Below, piece by piece: positions 12,964 through 23,869 of a stretch of 64,000 nt of DNA. The DNA lies in assembly GCA_031216915.1 (NCBI GenBank), contig CM062297.1, forward strand, positions 535,206,971-535,270,970, in the 5' to 3' direction. Each line of letters begins with the position of its first letter. Position 1 is the stretch's first letter. The notes below the pieces were generated by a model. The model did not search any database. It was not told the DNA's origin and saw only the letters and a program-made list of their open reading frames with translations. The position numbers and the translations under genes are program-made. The DNA is from Pictodentalium vernedei (taxonomy: Eukaryota; Mollusca; Scaphopoda; Dentaliida; Dentaliidae).

Positions 12964-13259
12964 GGTGGAAAAAGCCGAATTACCCGGAGAGAACCAACGA
13001 GCAGCGACGAGCACCTGTCCAACTCACCAACTACCTAACCCAACACATGCGGCGTTAGCAGCGGTTGTAGGCAAGTGCAAGTACGCCACTGATGTACAGT
13101 GCGCCTTAGCACACAGCGCCACCGTGCCTCTACGTGTGCAGTTAAGTGTCTTGCCTATGGGATCGGAGCAGATACACGCGGATCAGAATCAAACTGTCGG
13201 CTTTTCGGTTTAAAGTCCATTGTTTTAGCCAATGAGTTACCGCGCTCCCAGTTGGGTTG
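12964..13259 (-). repeat. tRNA-derived SINE copy 2 (from the tandem duplication)
   Basis: Second copy of the same SINE, produced by the 374-bp duplication; nearly base-for-base identical to the first. Confidence 0.7.
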
Positions 13260-13296
13260 TTAAGCAGAAGTCGGTGCATACGTTGTGTTATGTGGT

Positions 13297-15001
13297 ACAA
13301 CGTCTCAGTGGTGAGATTCGGTATAATCACTGACAGTGATGGAATGGTGGAGAGCTGTTAGTGCATTTGTCCGGAATGAATTCTGGAAAATTTCTAAAAC
13401 AGAACTAAAATTGCTATGCCCTAAATAGCTTCGGCTCAGTCACCGTCATCAACAACTCTGACAATCAGGGATATTGCATCGGGCCACGAATAGCTACTTC
13501 TATCCATCACTACACCCGCAACATCCGAGTTTGTAATAATACCTGACATCCACAGCAACACTACAACGAATGTTGGATAAGGAATAAGTAACAGTTGTCA
13601 TGTCCCCAGATCTCTTTAAAATTGTGCATCCTCCTCGCCCCCCCCCCCCTCCCCCCACGCACACACCGCATCCACAACTAACATTTTATTCTGTACACAC
13701 TGTTTCCCACTCCCCTAGCAGGAGTGGCAGCGTGGCGGTGGACAAGCCCGAAGACACACAACCGAGTCTTCATGCGTCTACTTTCAGTACATGGGCTCCT
13801 GGATACGCGGACTTACATTACACAATGACCTTTCAGTACCGACATCACGCACAGAACTACCATGTACTCGCACGCATTGCACAATTGCAGGTGTGTCCGC
13901 TCCTTAAGCATCAATGCGAGACCCATGTGGATGCTATGTCCTTTAGTTATCATATTATTGTGAGCTATTTGGTGTGGAAGGCGTGGGGGAGGGGGCTGGG
14001 TTCACATTGCATGGTAACGATCAACTTTTCAGCGTCCACTTGAATTGAAGTGATCATTCCTAGCACCCAACCATGATTGTTGTATTCCAATACATTTTCG
14101 CCTGCTACTGATGGCAATACTTTAGTCAGGCGGAGAATTTGGGAATCTCAATTTTAGGGGAGGGGTTAAGTTTAGCAGTTGTCTCGCATGGTAGGCATTC
14201 TAGAAGCACGTGAATGCTCGTGGGCGCCACCTGCGTCACTCTTGAAGTACCTTAGTGAGCGTTTGTGGGAGGAAACTGCTATTCACTGGAACACAAGATA
14301 AGGAAAACCGCCATTTGTATTTTAACTCCAAAATTTGAAAAAAAAAAAAGATCAACCGATTACCCCTGTACAGTGGTCGGGAGGGGGGTGGGCGTGGGGT
14401 GGGTATACGTGTTAATTTAGAAGGTCATATCATTGGGGGGTTGAGGTGTCATCTGTCCATCTTTTTCCAGTAGCAACACCGATTTCTTCAGCTGATGTGA
14501 AAAACTGATAAATCTCGCAGGGGAGGGGGGGATGGTCAAGTTTTTCCAAAGTTTCGAGCTATTAGCAGTGGTCTAGCCACAAAAGGTCTGGAGGGCCTTC
14601 CCCCCTAAAATATTCGTTACCCCCCCCCCCCCAAAAAAAAAAATTTGTCCCAATGAACGTTCACATAACATATAGACCCCTAAAATGGTCTTCAATATAG
14701 GACGAAACACTCAATAAATGCCCCAGATTCTCTCTTAGAGCACCGAATTTTGCAACATTTTCTTGGGGTGGGAGGCCTAGTCCTAATTAGGACACTCCGG
14801 CTGTAACTCCTTCCTACTCTTCCCTTCAAGGCTCTGGTTAAGAGTAGGGGAGGCCTCCATCTCCACCCCACTGCTGCCTTCCAAATACCATACCCCCCCC
14901 CCCCAAAAAAAAAAATGGCTACCCCCCCCCCCCCCCTCCTTATAGAATCCTGCGTATTATGTATGATAGCGACACAGGATGAATGTGTGTGGAATCTGTT
15001 A
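13297..15001. other. non-coding with homopolymer runs
   Basis: Contains poly-C runs near 13637, 14620, 14893 and 14925 and poly-G-rich patches near 14385 and 14525. The 147-codon ORF at 13600-14043 is proline/histidine-rich at its start only because of the poly-C run, and resembles nothing I know; I do not call it a gene. Confidence 0.5.
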
Positions 15002-15366
15002 TTTATTTATTGGTGTTTTGAGGTCACACACTTATGCACAATGGCTAATCGTGACGGTGGCAGTTTTACGGGCGGAGGAAGCCGGAGTACCCAGAGAAAA
15101 CCACCGAGCATCGACGAGCAACTGTCAACTCCTCAACATTCTAACTCTGTTCAAGCTCCGCTCAAGCAGAGTTACAGCGGTTGAAGACATGTGCACCATC
15201 GACGTGCAGTACGCCTTAGTACACGGCGTCATCGTGCCCCCATGTAGGCAACCGGGATAAAGTGCCTCGTCCAAGGACACAACGCGGGTCGTCCCTGACG
15301 GGAATCGAACTCGGGACCTCTAGCATAGAAATCCAACAGTCTACCACTGAGCCACCGCGCTCCCGG
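15002..15366 (-). repeat. full-length tRNA-derived SINE
   Basis: On the minus strand it begins GGGAGCGCGGTGGCTCAGTG with a clear A box (TGGCTCAGTGGTAGA) and, about 35 bp on, a B box (GGTCCCGAGTTCGATTCCC), the RNA polymerase III promoter of a tRNA. A 260-bp tRNA-unrelated body follows and an (AATA)n tail ends near 15002. It is the best-preserved SINE here and defines the family seen at 1-59, 6487, 12590, 12964 and 15475. Confidence 0.9.
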
Positions 15367-15474
15367 AACCCGTTATAACGAAATCAATATGCACTGACAC
15401 GCTTTCGGAAAACCCGAAACTCGATTCTAACAGATCATCGTATTTTGCCTCCATAATTTAGAAAATATGGCATT

Positions 15475-15562
15475 ATTTATTTATTTATTGGGGTTTAACA
15501 TCACTTTCGACAGTCAGGGTCACCTCGCGTCTGACAGTTTTACGGGTGGTGAAAGCCGAGAA
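15475..15562 (-). repeat. SINE 3' fragment
   Basis: An (AATA)n tail (read as ttatttatttattta on the plus strand) is followed by cagttttacgggtgg, the 3' portion of the SINE above. The remainder is missing. Confidence 0.65.
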
Positions 15563-16266
15563 AATATGAAATATCAACCGATTATCAGAGATGAACGGGC
15601 GGAGACCACCACACAGATGGTCCCCTCATAATGATTTTGAGATATCGTTGGTGTTTCCAATATATTCTCTGATATATGCGTGTGTCACATTTCCATTATT
15701 ACAAATTTTTAAAATAAATTTTGGAAAGTTTTCCAAAAAGTGGAATATCTAAGAAAGCTAACATCGAAATTTAGGGGAATTTTAATATGATATGCCGGGG
15801 TTAGAGACCCAACAACTAGCAATAACTCAGCTTAAATATATATACCGGGTATTCATTACCCCATGTGCAGAATCAACATTTTTCGTCTCATATTCCTGGA
15901 CTATTCGTTAAATGACTTATCGGGTAATTAGAAATAGTACGTGACGATCAGCTGACAGCTATCAAAATCGGGGGACATGTGTACTAACTTGGTTTCATTA
16001 AACGACTTATTTCAATGTAACTCATTGTGGAGTACCTTTAATGCAACAAGAATGTTCAAAACTAAACAAAAATGTAGTTGAGTTCAGTTGTTTTTGTTTT
16101 TTTAAATCGGTCACGTAAACAACCTTTGTTTTCGATGCTTGAAACTGCCAGTGAAATACTATACACGTTTTTTGAACCCAGCCATCCTCGTTCAAAATGC
16201 ATGTTAGACCTACGAATCATGGTCGGATATGGGGGGGGGGGGGGGGGGGGGGGGGGTGGAGGCAGT
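15563..16266. other. non-coding, ends in a long poly-G tract
   Basis: No credible gene. A poly-G run of more than 20 bases lies at about 16231-16256, just before the LTR-type element. Confidence 0.5.
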
Positions 16267-16270
16267 GGTG

Positions 16271-16717
16271 TATGACCGGAGGAACTGGTCGCGAAGTTAT
16301 TTCGTACCGGGGATCTCACTCCACATACTACTGAGACTAAAAGTCTTTACACTATGTAACAAATTTATTAACTGGACTGCAGCGTACATGTAATACAAAA
16401 TGTTGACGGGAGCGGTTACCAAACTCTCCGTCCAACTTTCCTGCAAACGGATATCCGAATTACCAAATTTACAGAGTTAACATGCTTTTATATGTACAAT
16501 ATCTAAGTAACATTATTAAAATAAAACAATCAACATTGGTAGGTGTGAAAATAACATGTAGACTCTTGTATTAATCAAATGGGCATTGTAATGGATTGTA
16601 TGAGTGAAAAGCATCTTAATGTGTTAATACATCTATTCCTTAATTTATAAATCTGCTTTTCTCAAAGTATCTGAGTTAACCCATTGTTTCCGGACTCCAG
16701 ATTTTAGCCTGGTCATA
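16271..16717 (-). repeat. LTR-like direct repeat, first copy
   Basis: Uninterrupted copy (447 bp) of the terminal repeat; matches the second copy closely along its whole length. Confidence 0.75.
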
Positions 16718-16801
16718 ATACCTCGCTACTTCCCAAAAATATGCCTCCTGGCATTTGGGTACATTATTCCTGAGTATTTTAATAGTCAGGAGTGGTTCTC
16801 A

Positions 16802-17013
16802 TTAACCCCCTGCACACTGATGTCAAAATATCCCGATTTGAAGTAGCCATTTTTCCCATAATGCAACTGGGAATTTAACCAATTCAATCTTATTTGACAG
16901 AGCTCATTGAGCTCTGTCAAACAAGACTGAATTGGTTAAATTTCTAGTTGCATTATGGGAAATATTTGCACCCTGAACTTTAGATGTTTCGACATCAGTG
17001 TGCAGGGGGTTAA
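16802..17013. mobile_element. piggyBac-type MITE (212 bp foldback)
   Basis: TTAA followed by CCCCCTGCACACTGATGTC at the left and its inverse, GACATCAGTGTGCAGGGGG then TTAA, at the right. The rest is a near-complete palindrome centred on gagctcattgagctc. TTAA targets and CCC...GGG ends are the hallmark of piggyBac-mobilised elements. It is nested in the LTR-type element. Confidence 0.85.
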
Positions 17014-17175
17014 GCACTAGTAAACGTAATATTCGAAAGAAATAAACTAAATGCACTCTCTAGGTAACATAGTTGAACATATCGATGCACATAATTTTAT
17101 CCACTAAACCAAGTAGACCAGCTTGGATCTATTCGGTCTCTTATCGATTCGAAAGACACTTCTTGGATGTCGCCA

Positions 17176-17990
17176 TCACAATACTCGACACAGAAGATTT
17201 TTGGACCATGTGGTGAAATACTGATGTCCACATAAAATGTCCACTATTTCATTTGGATCTCGAAACCTTTTATTTGATTTTATGTTTCTGCAACGGGAAT
17301 TGACTTTCTGGCGTTTTGGTAAGTGTACAGAAACCGAATTGTCATGATCACTGTCCACTCTGTTGCATTTGCGTTAGCGACCCTGGGTGAGACACTAAAT
17401 TTCTTCCGAGTATTTCTTTTCCCCACAGTTTTGTCAACTATAGCATAAATGTTAGCAGCTTCTGAGGGGCTACGACCTCTTCGGTCGGCTGTTTTGGTCG
17501 CCATGTGTTTTGATGCCATCGTTCCGAACGATCTAATTCCGGATATACCCGACAAGGTGGACCAAGGCGTGACGAATGCTTTTGCTGACGTGTCAGATGT
17601 AGCAGACACATTTTGGGTGGGTTTACTAATGCCATTTGGTTGAGAGTTTTTGTCCAAGTTAGCAGCAGTTAAAGAAAACGTTTGCTTACTCACATCACGT
17701 GTCTTCCCAGTATTCGGAACAGAAGCACAAATATCCTTATGATCATTTCCACCACTTTCACGGACGTAAACGTCTCTTTGTTTCCTCATAATGAAATCTT
17801 CCTGACGCTTTCGATCTCTGGAACGTTTTGCTGCTGATCTCGGTTTCTTGGAACATGACGCTGGTTTCTTCCACTTAAGCAGGAGACTGGTCTCGTGTGT
17901 TTCTGCTTGAAGTTCCCAAGACAGTTCTAATTTATCCACGTTTAAACTCCGCAGGAGGTTCACAATGTTTTGGGGAATCACACTGCACAT
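17176..17990 (-). CDS. unknown basic protein, gag-like position
   Basis: Open frame of 236 codons from 17990 to 17280, with a second frame running on to 17176 (...LPKRQKVNSRCRNIKSNKRF). The N-terminus has a compact WELQAETHETSLLLKWKKP patch followed by a basic Arg/Lys/Ser-rich tract (SAAKRSRDRKRQEDF). No catalytic motif is visible. It sits between the two LTR-like repeats, where a gag gene would lie, and similar short proteins recur in invertebrate repeats. Function not assigned. Confidence 0.45.
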
Positions 17991-18253
17991 TTTTGACTCA
18001 GAAATGTCCTTCCGTTATCTCAAGGTGAGCTAAAAAGTCATCGTATGCCCGAATTGCTCCACCAAATTATGACCGGAGGAACTGGTCGCGAAGTTATTTC
18101 GTACCGGGGATCTCACTCCACAAACTACTGAGACTAAAAGTCTTTACACTATGTAACAAAATTATTAACTGGGCTGCAGCGTACATGTAATACAAAATGT
18201 TGACGGGAGCGGTTACCAAACTCTCCGTCCAACTTTCTTGCAATCGGATATCC

Positions 18254-18353
18254 GAATTACCAAATTGGAATGAATGAAAGGTTTTAGCGCGCCGAAGGCG
18301 CGCAGGGACGATGTGGGATTTACAAATCCCTTGCGACCCGGAATTACCAAATT
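18254..18353 (-). mobile_element. tiny retroposed LINE 3' end with 13-bp TSD
   Basis: 74 bp (18267-18340) flanked by the exact duplication gaattaccaaatt (18254-18266 and 18341-18353). The first LTR copy has the uninterrupted site. On the minus strand it holds a perfect GCGCGC stem closing on CTTCGG and ends in a cattcattcc tail, the look of a strongly 5'-truncated LINE or SINE. Confidence 0.8.
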
Positions 18354-18540
18354 TACAGAGTTAACATGCTTTTATATGTACAGTATCTAAGTAACATTAT
18401 TAAAATAAAACAATCAACATTGGTAGGTGTGAAAATAACATGTAGACTCTTGTTTTAATCAAATGGGCATTGTAATGGATTGTATGAGTGAAAAGCATCT
18501 TAATGTGTTAATCCATCTATTCATTAATTTATAAATCTGT

Positions 18541-19592
18541 TACACGCCTTGGGAACTTATAATACACTCCCGACATGTTTCAATCCACAGTTTTGTTTAT
18601 GGTGCAGGGAGTTGAGCCGGACTGCGCACATGTAGCTACACCCGCTCTTGCTCTTCCAGCCTTTTCCGACCAGGACACCATCCAGGAAGCTCACACCGCG
18701 GAGTCCGTGGAAAGCATCCTTGGGGAAAAGGTCAGGGATGACGAGCATCTAGCCCTTCTCCAACAAACGTTGAAGACCTTGGATAACCGCGGACTCTTGG
18801 AAAGTACGATTAGAGGAGCATTACAGAGTGTTAGCAACCACTATCTGCACACTACTCCAGAGAGCTCTCCATCACCGGCAGCTGCAAGGGCTAGACCATA
18901 CCAACCTAGTCAGCCCTCCAGCACCCCTCCTTCAACACCACCAAAAGAGGTATCACCATCACAGCCTCCTCCTCCAAAAAAGAACAGGAGGAAACATAGA
19001 CGGCGCTGAGTACCATCTCCATTTGCCATCTTTGCCACGCCCAGACAACCCAAATCATCTACAGTTACAGAGGGTCGGAAGGGGCTTGTCCCCCATACCG
19101 TCCCTGCGCGCCTTCGGCGCGCGGAATCATTTCATTTCAATCCACAGTGTCCTGATTGTAACACTAGAGTCGGTGATCTCTTGCGTGACTAGGCCATTAC
19201 TAACAGCAGCTCAGATAAACATAGTAAGATAAGAACACGGTGTAGACCGCCTTTAAGGCGTGACCAGATCTGTAATGCTTTCCTTGTCTGAATCTCCCCC
19301 AAACATTTAATAAAGAATACCGGTCTTTGTTATGTATTGCATCTTTTGAAAAGAAATTGAAACTTATTTACCACCTGTACTGCCCCATCCTCGCACTTCC
19401 AAATAGGAGATGGCAGGAAGACAGCCATTGGGCTATGCCGTCTCCTTACAATATGCATGTTTTTTTTACAACTTGTCACTGTTCTAGTTACACAATATTT
19501 TTTTTTTTTTTGAAAACATCTAAATACATTTTTATTTGTAACTACACTATATACACATGTATATTGTGAATAAAATATTGTATTGTATTGTA
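18541..19592 (+). mobile_element. retroposed insertion with (ATTGT)n tail
   Basis: It interrupts the second LTR-like repeat between ataaatctg and ctgcttttttc, whereas the first copy reads straight through. The plus-strand 3' end is aataaa followed by an ATTGT microsatellite tail, typical of CR1-like LINEs. It contains an ORF of 144 codons and, at 19075-19135, a copy of the same CTTCGG stem-loop seen at 18287-18303. Confidence 0.7.
18575..19009 (+). CDS. unknown Pro-rich protein in the retroposed insertion
   Basis: 144 codons. A middle helical segment (EHLALLQQTLKTLDNRG) precedes a Ser/Pro-rich tract and a basic end (KKNRRKHRRR). No recognised domain. It may be the tail of a retroelement ORF1 or a chance frame; the location inside a retroposed segment favours the former. 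Confidence 0.35.
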   Translation: MFQSTVLFMVQGVEPDCAHVATPALALPAFSDQDTIQEAHTAESVESILGEKVRDDEHLALLQQTLKTLDNRGLLESTIRGALQSVSNHYLHTTPESSPSPAAARARPYQPSQPSSTPPSTPPKEVSPSQPPPPKKNRRKHRRR

Positions 19593-19662
19593 TCTGCTTT
19601 TTTCAAAGTATCTGAGTTAACCCATTGTTTCCAGACTCCAAAATTTAGCCTGGTCATAGGTG

Positions 19663-20093
19663 CCACCGCGGTAATACACCATGGATGTGTTATCGGGGTA
19701 GTAGACGCCCATGCGTATGGTAGGTTACGGTAATATTCGCGATAACGCATGGGTGTCCGAGACCCGAGGCAGTGGACGCCCATGCGTTATTGCGGATATT
19801 GCCGCACCCTACGCATGCAGCAATAGCCCATGCTCGAACTTCCTGTTGCATGAGGTCGTCACATAAGAAACTGAATTCTGACAAGGCGGCGTGAATCCAG
19901 TTACTAGTTCCTAGTTCAGTGTGAACCCAGTTACTAGTTCCTAGTTCAAGGGGGTGCGCTCGCACAAATCGCCGGTACACTTGATTGAAATGTGCCCCTT
20001 ACCCAAATCCAGGCTTCGCCACTACGAATAGACCCAAAGCAAACTCTGTCGTCATTTCTGACATATACTTAATGAATATGGATTGTTTTTTTT
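19663..20093. other. non-coding with small palindromes
   Basis: gacgcccatgcg at about 19707 and cgcatgggtgtc at about 19747 are inverted, and gacgcccatgcg occurs again near 19775. A 26-bp phrase ending ttactagttcctagttca is repeated in tandem near 19900-19950. No gene. Confidence 0.5.
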
Positions 20094-20347
20094 TTAACCC
20101 TTTACCCAACGTAACGACCAAAACCGGCCAGCGGTATTCACAAAAATCGCCAATTAATTTTCATTATTTTTTTCATTTTTTGTCTCAAAAACATAGGTTA
20201 TGACCCCTCGTTGGAACGAACTCGTCGAGCTCGTTCCAAAGAGGGGTCATAACCTAAGTTTTTGATACAAAAAATGGAAAAAAAAATAGTTATTCAAGTA
20301 TTTTGTTTGCAAATGTAGTCTGCTTTTCGTGTTAGGTGAAGGGTTAA
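20094..20347. mobile_element. TTAA-flanked MITE (254 bp) with central palindrome
   Basis: Ends are TTAACCCTTTACCC and its approximate inverse (ggtgaaGGGTTAA). The centre (about 20189-20265) is a long perfect-looking inverted repeat (aggttatgacccctc... / ...gaggggtcataacct). Same general design as 16802-17013 but a different family. Confidence 0.75.
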
Positions 20348-21058
20348 AGTTATGTTTAGTGTCCCTCTTTCACGAAATCTATTATAAACTTTCCACGCGT
20401 TTGAATTTGTTCCGATGGCAGGAAATATCTGCGCATATGAGCACCAAGTCAATTTGAACGATTGTTCAATAAACTCCAAACAGCATTGCCTGTGGATACA
20501 GTCGACTCGCATTTTGCAGACGTAATCGACTTTCGGGCCTAATTGACCTCCTCGGTCAGAACAAACAATTGCTTTGAAAAGAATTGGCGCTGTGACTTTT
20601 TTGGAATGACACCCATTACTTTTTGTAAACAGCTCACCACTTTTAAAATACAATCGACCACTTTTGAAATAAAACAAGGTCACATCATTTGAAAACTACC
20701 AACAATTTAAAAAAAAAATGTTTTGGTCGACGCTTTCGTAATAAAAATGCCAACATGCATCAACCTCATGTAAAATAGCTACCACTTGTAAAATAACAGC
20801 AACCATGTTGAAATTAACTCTTAAACTCGCTAAGTATTTTAAAAATACTTTTCATCAAATCTTGCTTGTCATGGCTACTTTATAGCAGCCATGACTAGAT
20901 TTGATGGAAAATTCAAGAACATTTTACTCGTGTATTCACTGGACCAAAAAGTTGATTCAATTTACAGGGAATAATGGGTGGGGTTAAAATGACTAAATTA
21001 TACGTTATTTAGAGGCAACAGATTTTGCATCCGGGGGGGGGGGGGGGGGCAAACAATT
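20348..21058. other. non-coding, with a short stem-loop at 20853-20906
   Basis: catcaaatct...gtcatggct pairs with agccatgac...agatttgatg. ORFs here are short and featureless. A poly-G tract is at about 21033-21049. Confidence 0.5.
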
Positions 21059-21068
21059 TTTTTCCAGG

Positions 21069-21251
<183 letters not shown>

Positions 21252-21394
21252 TTTAATGACAATAACGTCCACATGAGACAGATGCCAGTAAATAATAACA
21301 ATAAACAATATAAAGATAACCATACATTTCAGTATATATTGGTACATAATCAAAATTTATGAGGTGAATCAATTTTTTTTTACAAGTTTAATAT

Positions 21395-22417
21395 TCTCAA
21401 GGTACAGGATCTGTTTAAGTTACATGCCTTACCATTCGTATTCGATTGGCATCAAGGAAATCTACCAACACCATACAATTCGTTCTTTGAAACCGTTGAT
21501 TTCCACAGCCTTAGAATTACTCGTCAATCTGGACTTCTTCATATAAGCCGAACAAGAACTAAATCTATAGAAAACCTCCCACCGTATTTTTTTCCGAAAC
21601 TGTGGAATGATCTTGATCCAGAAGTACGTGCGATAAATAATAGAAAGATCTTTAAAAAAAGACTATCATGTATGTTTATATCATCTTATTCGAAGACAAT
21701 GGAATGCAACAATCCATACTGTCCCGACTGTTCCACATAGACTTGGAATGGCCTTACGTACCTAACAACGTTTGCGAAAAAAATTGAAAAATCTCAAATC
21801 TGATGCATCTGATTTTTTCTCGTCATCCTGTGATTCTGCAAAGACCTTTAGTAGTTCTGTAATTGATGGATGTTTTGTAAGTTACATACAGGAGATTATA
21901 GTTTAGTATAGTATAATACAGTGTGGTACGGCACAGTACAGTGCAGTGCAGTACAGTGCAGTATACGGTGCAGTATTGTACGGTACGGTGCTGTATGGTG
22001 CAATACAGTACAGTATAGTATAGTTAATGAGGTGGTCCGAGCTAGGAGAACAGTTAACTCTCCCATTTCATCTTAGCTCCACATTTTGATATTACTAAAT
22101 CCTCTGGTCCTGGCTTTGCATTGCACCCCAAATTAGCCTCGAATTCAATAGCCTATGACACTGTAACATTTCCTGCTCACCAAATCCGCATGCACAACCT
22201 TTTCTTTCTTTTTCATCACAATTTTACCTCAAGGGGAAGTCGGAAGACAGCCAGTCTGGTGGCTATGACTTCTCCTAGCAGTATGCAGACAGTCCATTTA
22301 AATGTTTCGTACATGTCATGTATTTTTCTATTCGTATGTTTGTATTTATTGTCCTTTTTCTTCAATTATTGTAATGTATACTGCTGAATAAAGTCATCAT
22401 CATCATCATCATCATTT
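21395..22417 (+). mobile_element. 5'-truncated LINE, 3' end with (ATC)n tail
   Basis: Plus-strand frames at 21395-21742 encode the C-terminus of the same LINE type as at 28.2-31.1 kb: DLFKLHALPFVFDW aligns with DLFKLQVSMFVFDW, and the last residues CNNPYCPDCS match CSNPYCPDCT. A 3' UTR follows to aataaagtcatcatcatc... at about 22390-22417. Only the last part of the element is present. Confidence 0.85.
21901..22026 (+). repeat. degenerate GTACA/GTATA simple repeat
   Basis: Imperfect runs of cagtaca/gtgcagta/tagtata inside the LINE 3' UTR. Confidence 0.7.
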
Positions 22418-23085
22418 CTTTTTCGCAGAAATGATCTAACCATGTTGTAGATGACGTTGCATGTATCACTTCTCTTGTTACTCATTATACATTTGAAACT
22501 ATTAAACTATTAAACTATGAATGGGGTGGTCGGACTGTCCAGAAATAAATTTTCTTCCATGCATGGTTTAAATTGTTTTCCCTTTCATTCTTTTAATGAC
22601 TTTATAGACTTTTTAGGACAGGTACATCCATATATATGTTGATCTTGTCATTTTCATAGATTTGCGGCCATCATTCAATGGAAGAAAAATCATAAGAATA
22701 GAGTAAATTTTAAAAAAAATTGTCATTTTTTTCAAATTTTCACTCCGCAAAAATGACACCACTCAATATGTATAAAATTTGTTACCGGTCATTGACAGTC
22801 CCACAATTCATATCTTTCACTCCACTCGTTTTCACCATCAATTTTGGAAATACAATAAAAAAATTATAAGAAAAATCATTCTATAAACTGCATGTGCATG
22901 CCTCCCCACACCAAAAAAGTAGGGGATATTTGATAAAAGTGAGATATATGAAGATATATATTTATATTTTCATCAAAAAGACAGTTGAGGCATTGCACTG
23001 TGACATCTGGTGAATGCTTTCAGTGGGTAGTTGAGTGTCTGACAAGCACACATTACACGCACTGTGCTGTAGAAGACATGGACGG
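22418..23085. other. non-coding, AT-rich
   Basis: No ORF or repeat family recognised. Confidence 0.5.
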
Positions 23086-23710
23086 TCAGTCAGAGAATTT
23101 ACCACATTCGGTCCAAGACCTCAATACCTTGTAAATCCTCATCGGTTCCCGAGACAAGCACGGATCTGGCGTGGCATACTCCTCATCAAACGCCCAAATC
23201 AACTTGACTAATGTTATTCCATTCTTCCTGCAGTGCAGCGGCGATTTCCTGGACATTGGCAGGGGGCTGTTGGCGTTGCCGTAGGCGCCTGTCAAGCATA
23301 TCCCAGACGTGCTCGATTGGTGAAAGGTCTGGACTTAGGGCTGGCCAAGGCAGTGTAGTGATGTTCTGCTCTCGGGGGAACTCTGTAACGACACGGGCCC
23401 AGTGTGCTCTTGCATTGTCATCTTGGAAAATGAATCGACGACCGTGACGTCGCGCAAATGGCACCACTCGAGCTGCTAACACATTGTCACGGTAGTACTA
23501 TCATGTGGCACGCCCTTGGATGACATGTAATGCTGTTTTGCTTGTCATGGTTATGCCTTCCCACACCATAAGCGATCCACCACCAAAACGATCGGGCTGC
23601 CTAACGGTTACGTCAAGGTATCGTTCGTTTCGCCGCCACCACACTCTGTTTCGCCTGTCGTGGAAGTCGAGAGTGAACCTCGATTCATCGGAAAACATGA
23701 CGTTGGTGCC
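23086..23710 (-). pseudogene. Tc1/mariner-type transposase, C-terminal relic
   Basis: Two minus-strand frames carry the catalytic core: FSDESRF (first D, 23501-23698 frame), FQDDNARAH (second D) and SPDLSPIEHVWDML (E), all in the spacing of a DD34E Tc1-like enzyme. The DNA-binding N-terminus is absent, a frameshift separates the two parts, and the last segment runs into another frame near 23.2 kb. I found no TIRs around it. Confidence 0.85.
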
Positions 23711-23869
23711 TACAGTCGACTCTATGAGTTGGTTGCATATGTGTTTCGTGTTCTATACATCCCAACCTTCATTTTGATGTACATTTTGTGTATATTTAAT
23801 TTGAATTAAATTTAATATCAGAGGTGAGAATTTTTAAAATAAACAAAATTTCATTACTCATATAGGCCC

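Larger units (their letters stand above)
12549..13296. repeat. 374-bp tandem duplication carrying SINE copies
   Basis: 12549-12922 and 12923-13296 are near-identical direct copies, both starting gatttaatagtaatgtcgat and ending cgttgtgttatgtg, differing at only a few bases (for example gatgacg/gatgtcg, gacgtgcag/gatgtacag). Each unit holds a minus-strand tRNA-derived SINE, so the duplication postdates the SINE insertion and spans some LINE sequence. Confidence 0.9.
16271..19658 (-). mobile_element. small LTR-type element with nested insertions
   Basis: Two long direct repeats (16271-16717 and 18068-19658 minus its insertions, about 447 bp each) flank about 1.35 kb. Each repeat starts TATGACCGG and ends CTGGTCATA, an LTR-like short inverted end containing TG...CA. 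The 4 bases GGTG lie just outside both ends (16267-16270 and 19659-19662), a possible target duplication. The interior has a minus-strand ORF but no reverse transcriptase, so it would be non-autonomous (TRIM-like). Four-base matches can be chance. Confidence 0.6.
18068..19658 (-). repeat. LTR-like direct repeat, second copy, interrupted twice
   Basis: Homologous to 16271-16717 but split by a 74-bp insertion (18267-18340) with a 13-bp duplication, and by a 1.05-kb insertion at 18541-19592. Subtracting these restores about the same length as the first copy. Confidence 0.75.

Noticed and set aside
13600-14043. 147-codon ORF as a gene
   Set aside because: Begins in a poly-C run and has no recognisable domain or neighbours.
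15299-15366. Functional tRNA gene
   Set aside because: A and B boxes are present, but the sequence is the head of a SINE with a 260-bp body and AATA tail.
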